The position numbers and the translations under genes are program-made. Under the pieces are notes generated by a model that was not told the origin of the DNA, did not search any database, and saw nothing but the letters and a program-made list of their open reading frames with translations. From an uncultured Rhodospirillaceae bacterium (lineage in GTDB: Bacteria; Pseudomonadota; Alphaproteobacteria; Dongiales; Dongiaceae), in the NCBI GenBank assembly GCA_902826565.1, contig CADEFF010000012.1, forward strand, positions 1-64,000: DNA of 64,000 nt, in the 5' to 3' direction. This document shows, in pieces, positions 1 to 8,216 of this stretch. Numbering within the stretch: position 1 is the stretch's first letter; each line of letters begins with the position of its first letter.

Positions 1-117
1 CGGCCTGTCGCTCTCGCGGCTTCGTCCGTGGAAGCGACCCGGGAGAGCGACGCCTCCGCACGCTCGCGTCTCGCCGAGCTGCTGATCCTCTGCGCGCGCA
101 TCGGCTTCAATCCGTAA
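1..117 (+). CDS. C-terminal end of an unidentified protein (partial)
   Basis: Reading frame 1 is open from the window edge to a TAA at 115-117 and would encode the last 38 residues of a protein that starts outside the window. The tail ends in an amphipathic, Leu-rich stretch (SRLAELLILCARIGFNP). I do not recognise a family. In DNA this rich in G+C a short open frame can arise by chance, so the call rests only on the absence of stops, the plausible composition and the position upstream of a same-strand gene. Confidence 0.4.
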   Translation, partial: RPVALAASSVEATRESDASARSRLAELLILCARIGFNP

Positions 118-211
118 GTCCGGTTCCGCCCGTTCCGCCGCGTCGGCCCTTGCCGCCGCGGACAGCCTCATATGCGCGAACCCGCTTTACCGCCGATCCG
201 AGGAGCCACCC

Positions 212-1603
212 ATGGCACAAGCCGTCCGCCGCAACAGCAGCGCCCATTGGAAAGCGACCGATCTCAGCCACCATATCCATCCCTTCACCGATCAGCATGC
301 GCTGCCGGGACAAGGCGTGCGCGTCATCGTGCGCGCCGAGGGGACCTATCTCTTCGATTCCGACGACAACAAGCTGCTCGACGCCTTCGCCGGGCTCTGG
401 TGCGTGAACGTCGGCTATGGCCGCAAGGAGATCGCCCAGGTCGCCTACGACCAGATGGTGCAGCTCCCCTACTACAACACCTTCTTCAAGACCACGACGC
501 CGCCCACGGCCGAGCTCGGTAAGGTCCTCGCCGACCTCGCGCCGAAGCAGCTCAACCATGTGTTCTACGGGCTCTCCGGGTCGGACGCGAACGACACGAT
601 CTGCCGCATGGTCCGGCACTACTGGAACGTGCTCGGCAAGAAGACCAAGAAGACGATCATCAGCCGGCAGAACGGCTATCACGGCTCGACCATGGCCTCG
701 GCCAGCCTCGGCGGCATGAAGGCAATGCACGAGGTCGGCGACCTGCCGCTGCCGGGCTTCGTCCATATCATGCAGCCTTACTGGTTCGGACAGGGCGGCG
801 ACATGCCGCCGGACGAGTTCGGCCTCAAGGCCGCACGCGCGCTCGAGGAGAAGATCCTGGAGCTCGGCGCGGACAACTGCGCCGCCTTCATCGGCGAGCC
901 GATCCAGGGCGCCGGCGGCGTCATCATCCCGCCCGCGAGCTACTGGCCCGAGATCCAGCGCATCTGCAAGAAATACGACCTGCTGCTGATCGCCGACGAG
1001 GTGATCTGCGGGTTCGGCCGGACCGGCCACTGGTTCGCCTCGGAATATTTCAAGATCGAGGCGGACTTCATGACCATGGCGAAGGGCCTGACCTCGGGCT
1101 ATCTGCCGCTCTCGGGCCTGATGGTCAGCGACCGCGTCTTCGCGGTGATCGGCGGCGACAAGGCCGGCGAGCTCACGCATGGCTATACCTATTCGGGCCA
1201 TCCGGCGTGCTGCGCGGTCGCGATCGAGAACATCCGGATCATCAGGGACGAAGGCCTCGTCGAGAAGGTCCGCGACGTGACCGGCCCCTATCTCGCGAAG
1301 CGGCTCAAGGAGCTGCATGACCATCCGCTCGTCGGCGAGACCCGCAACCTCGGGCTCATCGGCGCGATCGAGCTGGTCAAGGACAAGGCGACGCGCAAGA
1401 CCTTCGAGCCGCTGGGCGATGTGGGTCTGATCTGCCGCGAGCACTGCTTCAAGAGCGGGCTCGTGATGCGGGCCACGCGCGACACCATGCTGATCTCGCC
1501 GCCGCTCACCTGGACCAAGGCGAACGTCGACGAATTCATGACCCTGACCCGCAAGGCGCTCGATCTGACGCTGGCGGACGTCAGGAAGAAGGGCCTGCTC
1601 TAG
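212..1603 (+). CDS. Class III omega-aminotransferase (putrescine/beta-alanine--pyruvate type)
   Basis: PLP-dependent fold type I aminotransferase of 463 residues, the usual size for the family. The sequence shows the glycine-rich cofactor region (GLSGSDAND), the YHGST motif, the phosphate/ring-binding Asp in IADEVICGFGRTG (D262) and the Schiff-base lysine in MAKGLTSGYLPLSG (K291). A GAGGAG ribosome site lies 7 bases before the ATG. Overall it resembles the SpuC/omega-amino acid:pyruvate group, which moves terminal amino groups from putrescine, beta-alanine or related amines to pyruvate. The exact substrate cannot be read from sequence. A paralogue follows directly, suggesting a two-enzyme amine route or duplication. 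Confidence 0.9.
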   Translation: MAQAVRRNSSAHWKATDLSHHIHPFTDQHALPGQGVRVIVRAEGTYLFDSDDNKLLDAFAGLWCVNVGYGRKEIAQVAYDQMVQLPYYNTFFKTTTPPTAELGKVLADLAPKQLNHVFYGLSGSDANDTICRMVRHYWNVLGKKTKKTIISRQNGYHGSTMASASLGGMKAMHEVGDLPLPGFVHIMQPYWFGQGGDMPPDEFGLKAARALEEKILELGADNCAAFIGEPIQGAGGVIIPPASYWPEIQRICKKYDLLLIADEVICGFGRTGHWFASEYFKIEADFMTMAKGLTSGYLPLSGLMVSDRVFAVIGGDKAGELTHGYTYSGHPACCAVAIENIRIIRDEGLVEKVRDVTGPYLAKRLKELHDHPLVGETRNLGLIGAIELVKDKATRKTFEPLGDVGLICREHCFKSGLVMRATRDTMLISPPLTWTKANVDEFMTLTRKALDLTLADVRKKGLL

Positions 1604-1722
1604 GCCCTGGCGCGGGAGGTCGCGGCGGGACGCATCGTCCCGCTTCGGCCTTGCCGGCGGCGGAAGCGCCGCGAGCGGCCGATGAACGACATTGCGTGGA
1701 CCAACCGACGAGGACGCGTCCG

Positions 1723-3123
1723 ATGCGCAACCTGAAATACGATACCAAAGAGCTCTGGCGGCAGGACCGCGACCACTACGTCCATCCCTGGACGGACTTC
1801 TCGACCTTCAAGAAGGACGGGTCGGAGATCATCGCGGAGTCCGAGGGCATCTACGTCTATGACAGCGACGGCCAGCGCTACATCGACGGCATCGGCGGCC
1901 TCTGGTGCGTGAACATCGGCTATGGCCGGGACGAGATGGCGCAGGCGATCGCCGAGCAGGCGAAGCGGATGTGCTACTACTCGACCTTCACCCACATCAC
2001 GACGCCGCCGGCGGCCGCGCTCGCGGCGAAACTCGCCGAGCTCGCGCCGGGTCCGCTCAACCACGTCTTCTACACGACCGGTGGATCGGAATCGAACGAC
2101 GTCGCCGTCCGCACGGTGCATTTCTATTTCAACCGCCTCGGCAAGAAATCGAAGAAGAAGATCATCTCGCGGATCGACGGCTATCACGGCTCGACCCTGC
2201 TGACGGCGACCATCACCGGTGTGATGTTCGACCGGATCGGCTTCGACACGATCGACGACCTCGTCCATCACATCCCTTGCCCAAACCCCTACCGCCGGCC
2301 GGATGGCATGACGCTGGAAGAGTTCGGCGACCAGTGCATCGCCGATCTCGAGAACAAGATCCTCGAGCTCGGGCCGGAGAACGTCGCGATGTTCTTCGCC
2401 GAGCCGATCATGGGCGCCGGCGGCGTGATCGTGCCCCCGCCCGGCTATCATCGACGGGCGCAGGAGGTCTGCGCGAAGTACGATGTGTTCTACCTGTCGG
2501 ACGAGGTGGTGACGGCCTTCGGCCGGCTCGGCCATTTCTTCGCCTCGAAGGACAAGTTCGACCTCCAGCCCGACATCATCTCGACGGCGAAGGGCATCAC
2601 CTCTGGCTATCAGCCGCTCGGCGCCATGATCTTCTCCGACAAGATCTACGAGGTGATCAGCGTGCCGCAGGCCGAGGGCGCCATGTTCACCAACGGCTTC
2701 ACCTATTCGGGCCATGCGGTGACCTGCGCCGCCGGCCTCAAGAACATCGAGATCATGGAGCGCGAGGCCATCTGCGGCCATGTCCGCAAGGTCGGCCCCT
2801 ATTTCGAGAAGAAGCTCCACGAAGCGATGCACGACCTGCCGATCGTGGGCGATATCCGGGGCAGCCATTTCATGCTCTGCGCGGAATATGTCGCCGACCG
2901 CAAGACCAAGGCGCTGCTGCCGCCCGAGGCGGATATCGGCGGCCGTATCGCGCGGATCGCCAAGGCGAGCGGCGCGATCGTCCGTCCGCTCGGCCATCTG
3001 AACGTGCTGTCGCCGCCGCTCATCATGACCGAGCCGCAAATCGACGAACTCGTCGCCATCCTGCGCGCCTCGACCCTGACGGCGATGGACGAGCTGAAGC
3101 GCGAGAAACTCTGGAACGGGTGA
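1723..3123 (+). CDS. Second class III omega-aminotransferase, paralogue of the preceding gene
   Basis: 466-residue PLP aminotransferase, similar to its neighbour throughout (shared GLWCVN.GYGR, ISR.(N/D)GYHGST, AEPI.GAGGVI and FTYSGHA/P segments) but clearly diverged. The PLP lysine is K290 in STAKGITSGYQPLG and the cofactor Asp is in LSDEVVTAFGRLG. I chose the ATG at 1723 because a GAGG lies 9 bases upstream and the protein then starts level with its paralogue. An upstream in-frame start at 1651 would add an unconserved leader. The next gene begins 10 bases after the stop, so the pair may be cotranscribed with the glycosyltransferases. Substrate unknown. Confidence 0.88.
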   Translation: MRNLKYDTKELWRQDRDHYVHPWTDFSTFKKDGSEIIAESEGIYVYDSDGQRYIDGIGGLWCVNIGYGRDEMAQAIAEQAKRMCYYSTFTHITTPPAAALAAKLAELAPGPLNHVFYTTGGSESNDVAVRTVHFYFNRLGKKSKKKIISRIDGYHGSTLLTATITGVMFDRIGFDTIDDLVHHIPCPNPYRRPDGMTLEEFGDQCIADLENKILELGPENVAMFFAEPIMGAGGVIVPPPGYHRRAQEVCAKYDVFYLSDEVVTAFGRLGHFFASKDKFDLQPDIISTAKGITSGYQPLGAMIFSDKIYEVISVPQAEGAMFTNGFTYSGHAVTCAAGLKNIEIMEREAICGHVRKVGPYFEKKLHEAMHDLPIVGDIRGSHFMLCAEYVADRKTKALLPPEADIGGRIARIAKASGAIVRPLGHLNVLSPPLIMTEPQIDELVAILRASTLTAMDELKREKLWNG

Positions 3124-3133
3124 TCCGCCGCCG

Positions 3134-5251
3134 GTGAGCAGACCCGCCCTCGCCGCCGCCGTTGCCGCCTTTCAGAACCGCCGGCTTTCGGAGGCGGTGA
3201 CGCTTTGCGAGGCGATTCTCGCGGAACGGCCCGAGGACGCCGAGGCGCTGCACCTGCTGGGGGTGGTGCTGCAGACGGCGGGACGCGGGAACGACGCCGC
3301 GACGCTGCTGGCGCGCGCCGCCGGCCTCGCCCCTGACAATGCCGATATCCAGCGCAATCTGGGCGCCGTGCTGGCCTCGCTCGGAAGGCTGAGCGAGGCG
3401 ATTCCGGCCCTCGAGAAAGCGCATTCCCTCCGGCCCGACGATCCCGCCGCGCTCGAGAACCTCGCCACGGCCCTCCAGCAATCGCGGCAGGAAGCGCATG
3501 CCGTCGCACTGCTGGAGCCCTGGCTGCAGCGCCATCCCGGCGTAGCGCGGTTCTGGCACCGGCTCGGCACCCTGCTCCTCGCGCTCGATCGCCGTTCCGC
3601 GGCGATCGAGGCGCTGGAACGCTGCCTCGCCCTCCAGCCGCAACACGCCGAGGCCAACAAGGCGCTGGGGCGGCTCCGGGCGGGACGGCGCGAACTCGCC
3701 GCCGCGGCCGATTGCTTCCGCCGCGCCATCGCGGCCGATCCGGCGGATGCCGAGGCGCATCGCTATCTCGCCGACATCCTGTCGATCCAATGCCGCATCG
3801 CCGAGAGCATTCCGCTCTATCGCCGCGCCCAAGCGCTGAAGCCCGATCCCGGCATCGATTTCGTGCTCGCCGCCAACTTTCCCGCGATCCTGCCGAGCAC
3901 GGCCGCAATCGACGAGATCCGCGAACGCTACGACAAGGCGCTGGATCGTCTCATCGAGGTTCCACCGAAGCTCGAGGATCCGAGCGTCGAGATCGGCGAG
4001 ACGCGGCAATTCTATCTGGCTTATCACGGGCGGAACGACCGTGCGCCGCAGCAGAAGCTTGCGGCGGCCTATCTCGCCGCCTGCCCCTCGCTCGCCTGGC
4101 GCGCGCCCTATCTCGATGGCTGGCGGCCGCGGGACCGGCTCCGCATCGGCGTGGTTTCCACCTATCTGCGGCATCACACCGTTGGGCTGGTGACACAAGG
4201 GTTGCTCGACCGGTTCGACCGGGAGCGCTTCGAGATTCTCCTGTTCCGGCCGCGAAGCGCCGGGGATGCCACGTCGCAGGCGATTGCCGGCACGGCCGAC
4301 GCGGTCATCGATATCCCCGACCGCCTCGCCGAAGCGCGGTTGCGGATCGCGGCGGCCGAGCTCGATCTCCTCTATTTTCCCGATATCGGCATGGCGTCGC
4401 TGACTTACTTCCTCGCCTTCGCGCGGCTGGCGCCGGTGCAATGCATCGGTTGGGGACACCCCGATACGACCGGCATCCCGAATGCCGACTACTGGCTCTC
4501 GGCCGCCGATTGGGAGCCGCCGGACGGCGACGAGCATTACAGCGAGCAGCTGATCCGCCTGCGCCATCCGCCGGTCTATTACCCCCGCCCGCTCGCCGTG
4601 CCGCCGAAACGCAGCCGGGCCGATCTCGGCCTGCCCGCGCAAGGCCGGCTCTATCTGTCGCCGATGAGCCTCTTCAAGTTCCATCCCGAATTCGACAGGA
4701 CCGTCGGCCGCATCCTCGAACAGGATCCGGAGGCGCATCTGGCGCTGGCGTCGGGCGATGCGAGCGAATGGAACGAGCTGCTGCGCGCCCGCATCGCGCA
4801 GGTCAGCGCAAGCGCCGCCCGTCGGCTGATCTTCCTGCCGCGCAGGAGCTTCGCAGATTTCCAGGCGCTGGGCCGGCTCGGCGATGCATTCCTCGATCCC
4901 CTTCATTTCGGCGGCGGGCGCACCAGCCTCGACCTGCTCGGCCTCGGCGTGCCGATCGTCAATCGACCGGGGCGCTTCATGCGCAGCCGCATCACCTACG
5001 GCTTCTATCGCCAGATGGGCATGACGGACCTCGTCGCGGCGGACGAGGAGAGCTATGTCGCGACCGCGCTGCGGCTGGCGCGCGACGCGGACTGGCGCCA
5101 GGCGATGCGCGACAGGACCGCCGAGAGGAGCGCCGTTCTCTACGAGAACGAGGCGGCCCCCCGCGAGGTCCAGGAATTCTTCGCCGCGGCCGTGGCGGCG
5201 GCCGCCGCCGGTTCGTCGATCGACCGCTGGCCGCCGTTAAGCGGCGGTTGA
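3134..5251 (+). CDS. TPR-containing SPINDLY/OGT-family (GT41) glycosyltransferase, copy 1
   Basis: 705-residue protein. Residues about 1-240 are tetratricopeptide repeats (for example ALHLLGVVLQTAGRGNDA, NLGAVLASLGRLSEAI). The rest is the split catalytic region of the O-GlcNAc transferase/SPINDLY family: LRIGVVSTYLRHHTVG opens the first Rossmann half, LLYFPDIGM and GHPDTTGIPNADYWLS are typical, and GGGRTSLDLLGLGVPIV belongs to the nucleotide-sugar half. Such enzymes put GlcNAc, fucose or another sugar on proteins in the cytoplasm. Bacterial targets are mostly unknown. It starts with GTG and has no strong ribosome site, so translation is probably coupled to the gene before it. A homologue follows 5 bases later. 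Confidence 0.85.
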   Translation: MSRPALAAAVAAFQNRRLSEAVTLCEAILAERPEDAEALHLLGVVLQTAGRGNDAATLLARAAGLAPDNADIQRNLGAVLASLGRLSEAIPALEKAHSLRPDDPAALENLATALQQSRQEAHAVALLEPWLQRHPGVARFWHRLGTLLLALDRRSAAIEALERCLALQPQHAEANKALGRLRAGRRELAAAADCFRRAIAADPADAEAHRYLADILSIQCRIAESIPLYRRAQALKPDPGIDFVLAANFPAILPSTAAIDEIRERYDKALDRLIEVPPKLEDPSVEIGETRQFYLAYHGRNDRAPQQKLAAAYLAACPSLAWRAPYLDGWRPRDRLRIGVVSTYLRHHTVGLVTQGLLDRFDRERFEILLFRPRSAGDATSQAIAGTADAVIDIPDRLAEARLRIAAAELDLLYFPDIGMASLTYFLAFARLAPVQCIGWGHPDTTGIPNADYWLSAADWEPPDGDEHYSEQLIRLRHPPVYYPRPLAVPPKRSRADLGLPAQGRLYLSPMSLFKFHPEFDRTVGRILEQDPEAHLALASGDASEWNELLRARIAQVSASAARRLIFLPRRSFADFQALGRLGDAFLDPLHFGGGRTSLDLLGLGVPIVNRPGRFMRSRITYGFYRQMGMTDLVAADEESYVATALRLARDADWRQAMRDRTAERSAVLYENEAAPREVQEFFAAAVAAAAAGSSIDRWPPLSGG

Positions 5252-5256
5252 GCAGA

Positions 5257-7488
5257 ATGAGCCAGGATCGGCCGATGCCCGACCCGCAGATCGACCTCGC
5301 CACCGCCGTCCGGGCGCTCGCCGACGGCAAGCCGAAGGTGACGGCCGTGCTCTGCGGCGAGCTTCTGGTGCGGCAGCCCGATTCCGTCGAGGCCATGCAT
5401 CTGCAGGGCGTCGCCTTCCAGATGCTGGGGGATCTGCCGGCGGCACTCGAGATACTGCAGCGCGCCGCCACGCTCGCGCCCGGCCATGCCGAGATCCAGG
5501 CCCAGCTTGCCGTGACCCTGTCGCGGCTCGGCCGGTTCGACCCCGCCATCGCCGCTTTTCAGCGCAGCCTTTCTCTGGCGCCTGCGTCCGATGCGACCCG
5601 CGGCAACTATTGCATCGCGCTCGGCCAGGCCGGTCGCCATGCCGAATGGCTCCAGGAAGCGAAGAACTGGGCGACGGCCTCGCCGCGGAATGCCGACGCG
5701 GCGCTGCAGTTGGCGCGCGCCCTGATCGCCCGCGGCGACGTCAAGGCGGCGCTCACGGCGGCGGACCGCGCGGCGGCGCGCGCACCCGATCGCGTCGAGC
5801 CCGCGCTCGCGCAGGCCGAGGCGTTGGGAAAGCTTGGCCGTTCCCGGGACCGGCTGGCGCCCCTGCGGCGCGCGTGGACGCTTGCGCCGAAACGGCTCGA
5901 TATCGCGCTGCGTCTCGCGCTGCTGGAACGCGATCTCAACCGGTTCGACGCCGCCATCGCGACGCTGCGGGGCATTCTCGCCGTCGATCCCCATCATCTG
6001 GAGGCCCTGCTCCGCCTCGCAGAATGTGAGCGGATGCTCTGCCGCATGGAGGATGCCGACGCGACCTATGCGCGCGCGATCGTGCTCAAGCCGGGCTCCG
6101 GCATCGAGGTGATGCATGCGACCGCGGTCTGTCCGATCGAGCTCAGCGAGGCGGACATCCGCGAACGGCGGCGCGTCTATCGCGACCGCCTCCGCGCGCT
6201 TCGCGAGCGCCGCATCGAGATCGCCGACCCCTACCGGGAGGCCGGCCATCCGGACTGGTATTTCCTCGCCTATCACGGGCTCGACGACCGGGCGCTGCAG
6301 GAGGAGCTGGCGGCCCTCTTCCTCGAAGCCTGCCCCTCGCTCGGCGAGGTGGCGCCCCATATCGGCCGCCGCTCGCCGAGGAAGCGCCTGCGGATCGGCG
6401 TGGTTTCGAGCTTCCTCAAGGACCACACGATCGGCACGCTCAATCGGGGCCTCGTGGCCGAGCTCGACAAGGAACGGTTCGAGCTGATCCTGTTCCGCCC
6501 GGGGGGCGCTGACGACCCGATGGCCCACGCGATGGACCAGGCCGCGTCCGCGAGCGTCCGCCTCGAATTCGACCTCGCCAGGGCGCGCCGCGCGATCGCG
6601 GAGGCAGAGCTCGACCTTCTCTATTTTCCCGATATCGGGATGGATTCCTTCACCTACTTCCTCGCCTTCGCGCGGCTGGCGCCGGTCCAGGTGGTGAGCT
6701 GGGGCCATCCCGACACGACCGGCATTCCGAACCTCGACTACTTCCTGTCGGTCGCCGGCTTCGAGACGCCCGAGGCGGACGCGCATTACAGCGAAACGCT
6801 CATCCGACTCTCGCGCATTTCCAGCTATTTCTATCGCCCGGCCATGGCAGCTCCGCCGAAGACGCGGGCCGATTTCGGCCTGCCGGAAACCGGCAACCTC
6901 TATATCTCGCTCGCGAGCCTGCCGAAATACCATCCGAGCTTCGATGCGATCCTCGACGATCTCTTGACGCGCGATCGGAGCGCACACGTCATCCTCAACA
7001 CCGGCCATTGCCGCGAATGGGACCGGCGGCTGCATGGCCGCATCGCCGGACGCAACCCGGAAGCGGCGCGGCGCGTGCGGTTCATCGACAAGGTGCAGCA
7101 CCCGGATTTCTTCTCGCTGGCGCGGCTTGGCGACGCCTTCCTCGACACCACCGTCTTCTGCGGCGGCCGCACCTGCCTCGAGCTCTGGGCCTATGGCGTC
7201 CCCATCGTGACCCTGCCGTCGCCCTTCCTCCGGGGCCGCATCGCCTATGGCGGCTACCGCCAGATGGGCATGACCGACCTCGTCGCGCGGAACGAGCGGC
7301 ACTATGTCGATCTCTGCCTCGCGCTCGCGGGCGACAAGGGAAAGCGCGCCGCTGCGAGCGCGCGCATTTCGGAAGCGTCCGGCGCGCTCTACGAGGACAA
7401 GCGGGCGGTGCGGGAGATCGAGGATTTCTTCGTTGCCGCGATCGCCGCCGCCGCGAAAGGCGAAAAACTGACAGGGTGGCCGCTATGA
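5257..7488 (+). CDS. TPR-containing SPINDLY/OGT-family (GT41) glycosyltransferase, copy 2
   Basis: 743-residue paralogue of the preceding protein with the same architecture: TPR repeats over about residues 1-290, then the GT41 catalytic part with LRIGVVSSFLKDHTIG, LLYFPDIGMDSFTYFLAFA, GHPDTTGIPNLDYFLS and CGGRTCLELWAYGVPIVTLP. I chose the ATG at 5257, 5 bases after the upstream stop. A second ATG at 5275 is possible, while extension further upstream only re-reads the previous gene in another frame. Tandem duplication with divergence suggests two acceptor proteins, two donor sugars or a hetero-oligomer. No candidate acceptor is obvious nearby. Confidence 0.85.
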   Translation: MSQDRPMPDPQIDLATAVRALADGKPKVTAVLCGELLVRQPDSVEAMHLQGVAFQMLGDLPAALEILQRAATLAPGHAEIQAQLAVTLSRLGRFDPAIAAFQRSLSLAPASDATRGNYCIALGQAGRHAEWLQEAKNWATASPRNADAALQLARALIARGDVKAALTAADRAAARAPDRVEPALAQAEALGKLGRSRDRLAPLRRAWTLAPKRLDIALRLALLERDLNRFDAAIATLRGILAVDPHHLEALLRLAECERMLCRMEDADATYARAIVLKPGSGIEVMHATAVCPIELSEADIRERRRVYRDRLRALRERRIEIADPYREAGHPDWYFLAYHGLDDRALQEELAALFLEACPSLGEVAPHIGRRSPRKRLRIGVVSSFLKDHTIGTLNRGLVAELDKERFELILFRPGGADDPMAHAMDQAASASVRLEFDLARARRAIAEAELDLLYFPDIGMDSFTYFLAFARLAPVQVVSWGHPDTTGIPNLDYFLSVAGFETPEADAHYSETLIRLSRISSYFYRPAMAAPPKTRADFGLPETGNLYISLASLPKYHPSFDAILDDLLTRDRSAHVILNTGHCREWDRRLHGRIAGRNPEAARRVRFIDKVQHPDFFSLARLGDAFLDTTVFCGGRTCLELWAYGVPIVTLPSPFLRGRIAYGGYRQMGMTDLVARNERHYVDLCLALAGDKGKRAAASARISEASGALYEDKRAVREIEDFFVAAIAAAAKGEKLTGWPL

Positions 7489-7549
7489 TCGGCGTTCCCC
7501 ATCGGATCGCGCTCGCCGGGTGCCGCGCGAACGAGCAAGGAGGCCGGCC

Positions 7550-8182
7550 GTGCCGACATTAGAGACGCTGCTGCTCTTCACGGCGGCCGCCTTCGCGATG
7601 AACGCGATGCCCGGCCCCTCGAACCTCTATGTGCTGTCGCGCAGCATCGCGCAGGGTGCGGGCGCCGGTCTCGTCGCCGCGGCCGGGCTCGCGAGCGGCG
7701 CTCTCATCCATGCCGCCATGACGGCGGCGGGGCTCGCCGCGATCTTCGCCTATTCGCCGGCGCTCTACGGGCTGCTGAAGCTCGTCGGCGGCGCCTATCT
7801 CGTCTGGCTCGGAATCCAGTATCTCCGGACCAGGGGCAGCGACACGCCCCTCGCCGCCGCGCCGAAATCGCTCCGGCGCATCTATGGCGAAAGCATCGCG
7901 GTCGAGCTGCTCAATCCAAAGACCGCGCTCTTCTTTCTCGCCTTCCTGCCGCAATTCGTGGACCCGGCTGCAGGGCCGGTCGGCCCGCAGCTCCTGCTGC
8001 TCGGCGCGATCGTCGCCGCCACCGCCGTCCCCTGCGACATGGCCGTGGCGCTCGGCGCCGGCGCGGTCGCACGCTTCATCCGGCGCAACCCCACGGTCCT
8101 GCGCTGGCAGAACCGCCTCTCGGGCTCGATCCTGATCGGCCTCGGCGCTTGGGTCGCGCTCGCGCGACGAAGCGGAAGCTGA
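7550..8182 (+). CDS. LysE/RhtB-family amino acid exporter
   Basis: 210-residue polytopic membrane protein of the LysE/RhtB superfamily, normal length. The N terminus carries the family signature around NAMPGPSNLYVLSRSIAQG, followed by about six hydrophobic segments, and the middle contains the typical AVELLNPKTALFFLAFLPQF. Members export amino acids, homoserine lactones or similar small molecules across the inner membrane. The GTG start at 7550 is well supported: AAGGAGG lies at 7537-7543, 6 bases upstream. An ATG at 7520 is in frame but poorly placed. Substrate not determinable. Confidence 0.9.
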   Translation: MPTLETLLLFTAAAFAMNAMPGPSNLYVLSRSIAQGAGAGLVAAAGLASGALIHAAMTAAGLAAIFAYSPALYGLLKLVGGAYLVWLGIQYLRTRGSDTPLAAAPKSLRRIYGESIAVELLNPKTALFFLAFLPQFVDPAAGPVGPQLLLLGAIVAATAVPCDMAVALGAGAVARFIRRNPTVLRWQNRLSGSILIGLGAWVALARRSGS

Positions 8183-8216
8183 CGCCCGCGCACTCGCTGC
8201 GCGACGCGCCGGCGCC

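Noticed and set aside
3712-7488. Apparent giant fusion reading through from copy 1 into copy 2 of the GT41 genes
   Set aside because: Before 5257 this frame is an out-of-frame reading of copy 1. Conserved sequence starts only at about 5257.
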